NCBI GenBank assembly: GCA_900552125.1
Contig: URYK01000065.1
Span: forward strand, 1 to 11,239
DNA from: an uncultured Solobacterium sp.
GTDB lineage: Bacteria; Bacillota_I; Bacilli_A; Erysipelotrichales; Erysipelotrichaceae
Reading direction: 5' to 3'
Length of the DNA stretch: 11,239 nt
In this document: positions 1 through 5,634 of the stretch, in pieces
Position numbering within the stretch: position 1 is the stretch's first letter
Layout of the letters: the number at the start of each line of letters is the position of its first letter
Made by a program: the position numbers and the translations under genes
The notes under the pieces: generated by a model
Told to the model about the DNA's origin: nothing
The model's input: the letters and a program-made list of their open reading frames with translations, nothing else
Databases searched by the model: none

Positions 1-302
1 GCATGACAATTTCTTCTGATGGACAGGGAAGCCTTCCGATGTACAGTAGTGATGGCGAATTCCTTGGAATGGGCGTTGGACAGTCCAGCTGCCTTCTGAA
101 GGAAGTTAAAGAGTGTGTGTTTAAAGCGGATATCCCGTTGGAAATTGCACTTTCAACAATAACATCCAATCCGGCAGAAATCCTTCGCCTTAATGGAAAA
201 GGAAAGATTGAAGAGGGCTATGATGCGGATCTTTGTATCCTGGATCAGGACCTGCAGCTTGTTGAGGTAATAGCAAGAGGTAAAACAGTGTATACAAAAT
301 AG
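1..302 (+). CDS. iadA: Isoaspartyl dipeptidase, C-terminal part (5' end outside window)
   Basis: This is the C-terminal ~100 residues of a metal-dependent amidohydrolase, best matched by isoaspartyl (beta-aspartyl) dipeptidase, a cytoplasmic enzyme that cleaves isoaspartyl dipeptides arising from damaged proteins. The segment SSDGQGSLP near the start of the visible part matches the family motif with the catalytic aspartate (SSDGNGS in E. coli IadA, from memory). It is followed by the usual C-terminal amidohydrolase pattern: TSNPAEILRLNGKGKIEEGYDADLCILD, here split as TSNPAEIL, GKGKIEEG and DADLCILD, then a final ARGKTV strand. The reading frame is open to the window edge, with bases 1-2 ending a codon, so the ATG at 3 is internal and not the start. 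The stop is at 300-302. The product could be another close amidohydrolase, but the motif favours IadA. Confidence 0.85.
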   Translation, partial: MTISSDGQGSLPMYSSDGEFLGMGVGQSSCLLKEVKECVFKADIPLEIALSTITSNPAEILRLNGKGKIEEGYDADLCILDQDLQLVEVIARGKTVYTK

Positions 303-309
303 AATCAGA

Positions 310-354
310 AATATCCGGTATAAGAACAGATGTGTTCCGTACCGGATATTTTAC
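310..354 (+). terminator. Intrinsic terminator after iadA
   Basis: A perfect 11-bp inverted repeat (AATATCCGGTA at 310-320, TACCGGATATT at 340-350) encloses a second 5-bp stem (GAACA 324-328, TGTTC 333-337). A short T-rich run ends the structure (TATTTTA). It begins 8 bases after the iadA stop and should separate iadA from the dehydrogenase gene. The T-run is weak, so termination may be partial. Confidence 0.7.
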
Positions 355-386
355 TAGCATATATTCTAGTAGATGGGGGCAAAATA

Positions 387-1421
387 ATGCTGACTTATAC
401 ATATGTTTCAAAGGGAAAATTTGAACTAATGGAAAAACCGAAACCAGTGCTCATGCATGAACGAGATGCTATTGTAAAGGTGACACTGGCCAGCATCTGT
501 TCCAGTGACCTGCATATTAAACACGGAAGTGTTCCGCGTGCAGTCCCGGGAATTACAGTTGGCCATGAGATGGTAGGTATTGTTGAGGCAGTTGGTTCTA
601 AGGTGACGCATGTAAAACCGGGAGACCGGGTGACTGTAAATGTAGAAACCTTTTGCGGAGAGTGTTTTTTCTGTAAGAAAGGATATGTAAACAATTGTAC
701 CGACAAGAATGGTGGCTGGGCACTTGGCTGTCGTATCGATGGGGGACAGGCAGAATATGTCCGGGTTCCTTTTGCAGATCAGGGATTGAATAAAATCCCG
801 GAAGGTGTTACGGACAGACAGGCTTTACTGGTAGGAGATGTTCTTGCTACTGGTTATTGGGCAGCACGTATTTCTGAAATCACAGGGGAAGATACTGTAC
901 TGATCATTGGAGCCGGTCCAACAGGAATATGTACTTTACTTAATGTTATGCTGAAAAATCCAGCGAAGATCATTATATGTGAAAAGGACGAGACACGTAT
1001 TCGCTTTATTAATGAGCATTATCCGGAGACTCTTACTGTTTCACCGGAAGACTGTAAAGAGTTTGTTAAGACTAATAGTGAGCATGGTGGAGCTGATGCA
1101 GTCCTTGAAGTTGCCGGAGCAGAATCGACATTTAAACTGGCGTGGGAATGTGCCCGACCAAATGCAATCGTGACAGTGGTTGCGCTTTACGATAAAGCGC
1201 AGATGTTACCACTCCCAGATATGTATGGTAAAAATCTCACTTTTAAAACAGGTGGAGTGGATGGCTGCGATTGCGAAGAAATTCTGAAGCTGATATCAGA
1301 AGGTAAGATCAACACGGAACCGCTGATTACGCATACCTATCCGTTAAACAGGATTGAAGAGGCATATGAATTGTTCGAAAATAAGAGAGATGGTGTGATT
1401 AAAGTAGCAGTGGAATGCTGA
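387..1421 (+). CDS. Zinc-dependent alcohol dehydrogenase family protein (MDR superfamily)
   Basis: This is a complete 344-residue medium-chain dehydrogenase/reductase that should oxidise an alcohol or polyol with NAD(P)+ as cofactor; the substrate cannot be read from the sequence. The catalytic zinc site is represented by C38 (ICSSD) and H60-E61 (VGHEMVG). The structural zinc lobe has four cysteines at 90, 93, 96 and 104. The Rossmann nucleotide-binding loop GAGPTG is at residues 175-180. The length is normal for the family. The start at 387 is chosen because GGGGG sits 7 bases upstream and the protein then begins in the usual beta-strand; an earlier in-frame ATG at 330 lies inside the preceding terminator and has no ribosome binding site. 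It resembles threonine/sorbitol dehydrogenase-type enzymes but cannot be assigned further. It probably shares a transcript with the permease gene 24 bases downstream. Confidence 0.9.
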   Translation: MLTYTYVSKGKFELMEKPKPVLMHERDAIVKVTLASICSSDLHIKHGSVPRAVPGITVGHEMVGIVEAVGSKVTHVKPGDRVTVNVETFCGECFFCKKGYVNNCTDKNGGWALGCRIDGGQAEYVRVPFADQGLNKIPEGVTDRQALLVGDVLATGYWAARISEITGEDTVLIIGAGPTGICTLLNVMLKNPAKIIICEKDETRIRFINEHYPETLTVSPEDCKEFVKTNSEHGGADAVLEVAGAESTFKLAWECARPNAIVTVVALYDKAQMLPLPDMYGKNLTFKTGGVDGCDCEEILKLISEGKINTEPLITHTYPLNRIEEAYELFENKRDGVIKVAVEC

Positions 1422-1445
1422 GAAACAGGTACGGGAGGCTGAACA

Positions 1446-1811
1446 ATAGTAAGTTTATTACAAGTAATTTTACCCGTGATCATAATGCTTATTATTGGGA
1501 TGATCTGCAGAGAGAAAAAACTGATCCGCCCAGAGGGAATTGAAGGACTTCAGGCATTGGTTATGAATTTTACACTTCCAATCTCATTGTTTTATATTTT
1601 TTATCGGGCAAGTATTAAAGCAGATACTGTGATATTTCCGGTTATCTTCTTCGTAGTGACCGCAGGTGGGATTTTTGCAGGAAGGCTGCTTTGTAAACTT
1701 GTAAAAGAAAAGGATGTCTATTTTCCCTTTACACTGACAGGATATGAAGCTGGAATGCTGGGATATGCTCTGTTTGGTATTCTGCTTGGAAATGATAAGA
1801 TCACGCAATAA
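1446..1811 (+). pseudogene. AEC-family permease, truncated by island insertion or deletion
   Basis: The reading frame encodes about 121 residues resembling the N-terminus of AEC (auxin efflux carrier) family transporters, which are inner-membrane permeases of about 300 residues. Hydrophobic segments are visible at the start (VILPVIIMLIIGMI), at FTLPISLFYIFY and at FPVIFFVVTAGGIFAG, and the family-like GYEAGMLGYALFG follows. The frame then runs into a stop after GNDKITQ, so roughly 60% of the protein is missing. The natural start is probably the ATA at 1446, which lies 6 bases after GGAGG (1435-1439) and gives VSLLQVILPV, the expected first helix. The first standard start codon in frame is GTG at 1476, which would cut into that helix and lacks a ribosome binding site. 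Either an unusual start or an ATG-to-ATA mutation is possible. The gene is most likely non-functional. Confidence 0.75.
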
Positions 1812-1926
1812 CTTGCTTAATCTTGCCCCATTTTGCCAAGATGGCAGCTAAAACACACATTTCACAAATCCCCGAAATCCATTGCAAAACAGGGCATTTC
1901 CGGGCAAATCAAGGAGAAATAAAACA
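1812..1926. other. Non-coding border segment between broken permease and island
   Basis: No gene is seen here. The segment holds two TTGCC direct repeats 10 bases apart (around 1823 and 1833) and a short hairpin, TGCCA-AGA-TGGCA (1834-1846). A larger hairpin is formed by CCCGAAAT (1871-1878) and ATTTCCGGG (1896-1904), with one bulged base and a 17-base loop. GGGCAAA-type words recur on both strands here and near 1973. Together these look like the terminal region of an integrated element rather than host intergenic DNA, but no recombinase gene is in the window to confirm this. Confidence 0.4.
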
Positions 1927-1965
1927 ATGATAAAAATACTTTTCATCTGCCACGGCAGTGTTTAA
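1927..1965 (+). pseudogene. Relic of the 5' end of a low-molecular-weight protein tyrosine phosphatase gene
   Basis: An AAGGAG ribosome binding site (1911-1916) precedes ATG 1927 and a 12-codon frame reading MIKILFICHGSV and then a stop. MIKILFICHG is what I expect at the N-terminus of low-molecular-weight protein tyrosine phosphatases of Clostridia, in which the phosphate-binding loop continues as CHGNICRS. The match ends exactly at the glycine before that loop. I read this as a broken gene start, or as an attachment site that carries the gene's first codons. It has no enzymatic potential. The match is short, so chance cannot be fully excluded, although the good ribosome binding site supports it. 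Confidence 0.55.
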
Positions 1966-2017
1966 GGGACGGGGCAAAAGCCTTGAGTTTATTGGGGTTC
2001 TTGGATGGAAACGTAGA

Positions 2018-2039
2018 ATTTACACCTTATTTACACCTT
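2018..2039 (+). repeat. Tandem 11-bp direct repeat (ATTTACACCTT x2)
   Basis: ATTTACACCTT occurs twice with no spacer (2018-2028 and 2029-2039). Spacing of about one helical turn between identical short sites is typical of the arm-type binding sites of tyrosine recombinases at the ends of integrative elements. That reading is an inference from layout and position next to the broken permease and phosphatase relic. Confidence 0.6.
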
Positions 2040-2060
2040 TGGAAGATCGGATTGGTAATC

Positions 2061-2089
2061 AAGACGTAGGGAAAACTTACGTCTTTTTT
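2061..2089 (+). terminator. Intrinsic terminator upstream of the fic gene
   Basis: An 8-bp perfect stem (AAGACGTA 2061-2068, TACGTCTT 2078-2085) with a 9-base loop is followed by a run of six T (2084-2089). Flanking AATCAA and TTGATT may extend the pairing. The structure would stop transcription entering from the left border and insulate the fic promoter. Confidence 0.8.
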
Positions 2090-2111
2090 GATTGAAGGAA
2101 AAAGGCGTTAC

Positions 2112-2187
2112 GTATCGGCTAAAAAGAATAATGTATCGGCTGAAAATAATAGTATTTTTGCCGATAATATGATATACTAAGTAATAG
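2112..2187 (+). promoter_or_regulatory. Probable fic promoter with three TATCGGC operator-like copies
   Basis: GTATCGGCT followed by a purine and then As occurs at 2112-2125 and 2133-2146, exactly 21 bases (two helical turns) apart. A third copy lies in inverted orientation at 2155-2166 (TTTTTGCCGATA). A -10-like TATACT at 2173-2178 follows closely, with only a weak -35 (TAGTAT at 2150-2155). An alternative pair is TTGCCG (2158-2163) with TAATAG (2182-2187). In either case the inverted copy overlaps the promoter core. The next gene encodes a helix-turn-helix Fic protein, so autorepression is a natural inference, not a demonstrated fact. Confidence 0.6.
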
Positions 2188-2223
2188 ATTAGTACGTTTT
2201 TGATTTATGACGGAGGATAGCAG

Positions 2224-3114
2224 ATGAAACATCTTTCAGTTACTGAAATAGCAAAAAAATGGAATATATCAGAGCGAAGTGTTAGAAATTATTGTGCTCA
2301 TGGACGAGTGGATGGTGCTTTTCTTATAGGAAAGACGTGGAGAATTCCCGAAAATGCAGAAAAGCCGGAGCGTTCCAATAAAAAGAAAGAGCAGCCAATT
2401 ACATTGCTGGATATTCTGCAGGAGCAGAAGGCAAGTAAATACTCTGGTGGGATTTATCATAAGACACAGATTGATTTAACATATAACTCCAATCATATTG
2501 AAGGCAGCCGCCTGACCCATGATCAGACCAGATATATCTTTGAAACCAACACCATCGGTGTAGAAAAAGATGTGCTGAATGTGGACGATGTGATTGAAAC
2601 AGCAAATCACTTCCGCTGTATTGATATGATTATTGATAATGCAAAGGCAGTTCTGACAGAGAAGTTTATCAAAGAACTTCATCTGATCTTGAAGAGCGGT
2701 ACTAGTGATTCCAGAAAAGATTGGTTTGCAGTAGGCGATTATAAAAAGATACCGAATGAAGTCGGTGGTATGGATACAGCACTTCCGGAAGAAGTTGCCG
2801 ATAAAATGAAAACTCTGCTGACAGAGTACAACGGAAAAGAAGAAAAGAATTTTGAGGATATTCTGGATTTCCATGTGAAGTTTGAACGTATCCATCCATT
2901 CCAGGACGGCAACGGTCGTGTGGGCAGATTAATTATGTTTAAGGAATGCCTGAAATATAATATCGTTCCGTTTATCATCGAGGATAATCTGAAGATGTTC
3001 TATTATCGTGGATTGAAAGAATGGAACAATGAAAAAGGATATCTGACTGATACCTGCCTGACCGCACAGGACAAGTATAAGGCGTATTTGGATTATTTTA
3101 GAATTGCATATTAA
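2224..3114 (+). CDS. Fic-domain protein with N-terminal helix-turn-helix
   Basis: This 296-residue protein combines two domains. Residues ~4-42 form an excisionase/MerR-like helix-turn-helix (VTEIAKKWNISERSVRNY followed by GKTWRIP, the wing). Residues ~75-295 are a Fic domain, which normally transfers AMP or another nucleotide moiety from its substrate onto protein hydroxyls. The catalytic motif HPFQDGNGRVGR at 224-235 is complete, with H224 as the expected base. An inhibitory-helix motif of the (S/T)xxxE(G/N) type is at S89-G94 (SNHIEG), upstream of the catalytic core, which predicts a self-inhibited enzyme in which E93 blocks ATP binding. The start at 2224 is supported by CGGAGGA (2211-2217). 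No antitoxin gene is adjacent, which agrees with built-in inhibition. Its role here could be regulation of the island or a backup toxin; the target is unknown. Confidence 0.9.
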   Translation: MKHLSVTEIAKKWNISERSVRNYCAHGRVDGAFLIGKTWRIPENAEKPERSNKKKEQPITLLDILQEQKASKYSGGIYHKTQIDLTYNSNHIEGSRLTHDQTRYIFETNTIGVEKDVLNVDDVIETANHFRCIDMIIDNAKAVLTEKFIKELHLILKSGTSDSRKDWFAVGDYKKIPNEVGGMDTALPEEVADKMKTLLTEYNGKEEKNFEDILDFHVKFERIHPFQDGNGRVGRLIMFKECLKYNIVPFIIEDNLKMFYYRGLKEWNNEKGYLTDTCLTAQDKYKAYLDYFRIAY

Positions 3115-3120
3115 ACGTGA

Positions 3121-3180
3121 TTCAAAGTGAAAAATTTGTGCTTTGAGAAAAAATAATGATATACATTTCAAAGACGGGAG
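3121..3180 (+). promoter_or_regulatory. Possible promoter and repeat cluster upstream of res
   Basis: The 73-base gap between fic and res has a TTGTGC (3136-3141) and TATACA (3160-3165) pair with an 18-base spacer, a modest sigma-A-type match. TTCAAAG occurs at 3121-3127 and 3167-3173, and CTTTGA (3141-3146) is its inverted copy, forming a 6-bp stem with a 13-base loop that overlaps the putative -35. GGGAG (3176-3180) is the ribosome binding site for the ATG at 3188. The promoter call is tentative; res could also be transcribed from the fic promoter. Confidence 0.35.
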
Positions 3181-3187
3181 TAAATAC

Positions 3188-5428
3188 ATGTTCTATAAAA
3201 TGATAGAAAATAAGTGTACACAATGGTATGAATCAGAACGGTGTACGGTTAAAAACTTAATTGAATATATAGAGAAAACAGGGCAGATGCGTGATGCTCA
3301 GATTGAGGCTATTAAGGTATATCTGTTTCTAAAAATTGCCTGTGAATGTAAGCCGTTGACACAGCTGTTTAGACAGGGATTCTTTAATTCTATTGATTTG
3401 AATGAGATAGAATTGTCAAAATCCACTCGTGAATATTTGTTTCAGAATCCAGCGGCAGCGACATTGTTTGAATATGCATGTTTGACAAATGATAAAGGTG
3501 AACAGGTATCTGAAAAACTGGAAAAACAGATAAAGAAAGATCCAACGGGAATTGATTATAATGAATTCTTTCGTAATGCGTTTTATGGTGTTTCCTATAC
3601 GGATTATCTGTTTAGCCTTCCTATGGGTGCAGGTAAAACGTATTTGATGGCGGCATTTATTTACTTGGATTTATATTTTGCTTATAACGAGCCAACAAAT
3701 CCGTCATTTGCACATAACTTTATCATATTTGCACCATCAGGTTTGAAATCATCAGTGGTTCCAAGTCTTAAAACAATACAAAACTTTAATCCATCATGGA
3801 TTCTTCCGGAGCCGGCAGCAACAGACATCAAGAGGATGATTTCTTTTGAAGTGTTGGATCAAAGCAAAACTGCAAAAAAATCAAATAAGACAAAAAATCC
3901 AAATGTTCAGAAAATCGCTAATCATCAGCCGCTTTCTGAGTTGTTTGGTCTTGTTGCTGTTACTAATGCGGAAAAAGTAATTCTTGAGCGTATTCAGGAA
4001 AAACAGGGACAGATAAATATGTTTGAAGAAAGCGAGGACGATAAAGACCGACAGGCAAATGAACTTCGTAATTTAATTGGTAAGTTACCATCATTGTCTA
4101 TCTTTATTGATGAAGTTCATCATGCAGTAAGTGATGAAATTAAGCTTCGTGCTGTAGTTACAAGATGGGCGCAGAATCATACAGTCAATTCTGTAATTGG
4201 TTTTTCTGGTACTCCATATTTAGACAAAGTTGAAAAAATAAAAGTTGTAGATTCATTGTCCATTGGTACAGCTGAAATCACAAATATTGTGTATTACTAT
4301 CCACTTATAGACGGTGTAGGAAATTTCTTAAAACGTCCAGTTGTAAAAATTGCAGATATTGCAGATAGCAGCCTTATTATTGAAAAGGGTGTCAGAGAAT
4401 TTCTTGATACTTATAAAGACACTGTTTATGCAGATGGTTTAACAGCTAAATTGGGTATTTATTGCGGTACTATCGAAAAATTAGAAGAAACAGTATATCC
4501 ACAGGTATCCCGTATTGTAGCTGAATATGGCCTTGGTACTGATGTTATACTTAAATTCCACAAAGGAAATAAACAGTATAAGATGTCGGCTGATAGTCAG
4601 ATGCAGTTTGATATCTTGGATAAATCTATTTCTGAAATTCGTATTGTTTTGCTTGTGCAGATTGGTAAAGAAGGTTGGGACTGTCGAAGTCTTACAGGTA
4701 TTATTCTTTCTCAAGAAGGAGACTGCCCAACCAATATGGTATTACAGACATCTTGTCGATGCTTGCGTCAGGTGATTAAAAATGGTCAGGAAACGGCGCT
4801 GATATATTTGAATGAAAGCAATGCCGAAAAATTAAATATGCAGCTTGAGCGGCAGCACCATATTTCGCTTAAAGAATTTTCTTCTGCAGACAACAGCAAG
4901 ACTATAGAAACTGGAAACGATAGAATCGTTTTGGAATTGCAACAGCGTGTATCATCTCACCCAAATAAGAATCGTTCGTTCCACTACTTGCCATATCGTA
5001 CAGACAGTGGTTTTGAACAAACATTTTTAAGAGAAGTATTGTCCTTTGATATTATCGAAGAATTAGGTCTGGAAGTGTATTACAATGGCGACCGTGCTAT
5101 GACGGAGTTTAAGATCAAGTGCTATAAGAAAACCAGTGGAAAATGGAATTACATTGGTATTTACACACCGGACTTCCTTATCATTAAACGAAAAGATGGC
5201 GTTATCCATAAGGTTATTGTAGTGGAAACCAAGGGGCAGATTTATGCCAAAGATCCAGTCTTTAAAGATAAGAAGAATTTTATGGAAACAGAGTTTTCAA
5301 AACAGAATAATGCTGCGTATGGTTATGAACGTTTTGATTACCTGTATTTGGAAGATACGATGCCAGAGAAAGATAGATTGACACAGACACATCAAAAAAT
5401 CTGTGAGTTTTTTAAGGAGAAAGCGTAA
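3188..5428 (+). CDS. res: Type III restriction enzyme Res subunit (SF2 helicase-nuclease)
   Basis: This 746-residue protein is an ATP-dependent translocase with a C-terminal nuclease. Superfamily 2 motifs appear in order: Walker A GAGKT at 147-151, DEVH at 308-311, SGTP at 340-343, KEGWDC before motif VI, and a motif VI-like QTSCRCLRQ from 520. Near the end, PDFL (D662) followed by ETKG (E680, K682) forms a PD-(D/E)xK nuclease site as in type III Res proteins. It should cut DNA when the Mod partner finds unmodified sites. Type III Res proteins are often around 900-1000 residues, so this is a compact member. I start at ATG 3188, with GGGAG 7 bases upstream, rather than at the in-frame TTG 3143, which lacks such a site. 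The stop overlaps the next start (TAATG). Gene order is res before mod, the reverse of the classical mod-res layout. Confidence 0.9.
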   Translation: MFYKMIENKCTQWYESERCTVKNLIEYIEKTGQMRDAQIEAIKVYLFLKIACECKPLTQLFRQGFFNSIDLNEIELSKSTREYLFQNPAAATLFEYACLTNDKGEQVSEKLEKQIKKDPTGIDYNEFFRNAFYGVSYTDYLFSLPMGAGKTYLMAAFIYLDLYFAYNEPTNPSFAHNFIIFAPSGLKSSVVPSLKTIQNFNPSWILPEPAATDIKRMISFEVLDQSKTAKKSNKTKNPNVQKIANHQPLSELFGLVAVTNAEKVILERIQEKQGQINMFEESEDDKDRQANELRNLIGKLPSLSIFIDEVHHAVSDEIKLRAVVTRWAQNHTVNSVIGFSGTPYLDKVEKIKVVDSLSIGTAEITNIVYYYPLIDGVGNFLKRPVVKIADIADSSLIIEKGVREFLDTYKDTVYADGLTAKLGIYCGTIEKLEETVYPQVSRIVAEYGLGTDVILKFHKGNKQYKMSADSQMQFDILDKSISEIRIVLLVQIGKEGWDCRSLTGIILSQEGDCPTNMVLQTSCRCLRQVIKNGQETALIYLNESNAEKLNMQLERQHHISLKEFSSADNSKTIETGNDRIVLELQQRVSSHPNKNRSFHYLPYRTDSGFEQTFLREVLSFDIIEELGLEVYYNGDRAMTEFKIKCYKKTSGKWNYIGIYTPDFLIIKRKDGVIHKVIVVETKGQIYAKDPVFKDKKNFMETEFSKQNNAAYGYERFDYLYLEDTMPEKDRLTQTHQKICEFFKEKA

Positions 5429-5634
5429 TGAATGGAATTAGACCTACTGTAGGCATAGAGTTTGATGATAAATATACTAATGCAAAAAATAAATTGCTTG
5501 ATTTTATTAAGGCATTAGACGAGTTGGATGACATACAAAAAGCAAAATTGGCACAAGAATTTATAACATCATATAGTATGGCAATTTCTTTTGAACAATT
5601 TGTAAGTTATATGAAAAATGGAGGAATCAAATAA
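5428..5634 (+). CDS. Small unknown protein between res and mod (68 residues)
   Basis: I do not recognise this protein. It is 68 residues, charged, and looks almost wholly alpha-helical ([24 protein letters not shown], here as [17 protein letters not shown] and [10 protein letters not shown]), with no cysteines, no signal peptide and no membrane segment. Three features make it very likely a real gene. AAGGAGA at 5414-5420 gives perfect spacing to ATG 5428. Its start overlaps the res stop by one base (TAATG), and its stop overlaps the mod start in the same way. Translation of all three genes is therefore probably coupled. The position suggests an assembly or regulatory partner of the Res-Mod complex, for example a linker or inhibitor, but this is inference only. 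Confidence 0.8.
   Translation: MNGIRPTVGIEFDDKYTNAKNKLLDFIKALDELDDIQKAKLAQEFITSYSMAISFEQFVSYMKNGGIK

Noticed and set aside
330..386. Upstream start for the dehydrogenase at ATG 330
   Set aside because: The extra 19 residues overlap the terminator hairpin and there is no ribosome binding site, whereas ATG 387 has GGGGG at good spacing.
190..411. Antisense open frame across the iadA end and terminator
   Set aside because: No ribosome binding site, runs through a terminator hairpin, and the sense strand holds clear coding motifs; other antisense frames in the window were dropped for the same reason.
2112..2166. Short regularly spaced repeats as a CRISPR array
   Set aside because: Only two direct copies plus one inverted copy of ~13 bases, with spacers under 10 bases; this fits an operator, not CRISPR.
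1812..2223. Insertion sequence at the left border
   Set aside because: No transposase coding remnant, no paired terminal inverted repeats and no visible target duplication in this stretch.
2476..2895. Antisense frame of 139 codons inside fic
   Set aside because: It lies wholly within the well-supported Fic domain coding region, has no recognisable motif, and its composition is what the reverse strand of an AT-rich gene gives.
3143..3187. TTG 3143 as start of res
   Set aside because: No ribosome binding site before it, it overlaps the putative promoter and repeat cluster, and ATG 3188 has GGGAG at 7 bases.
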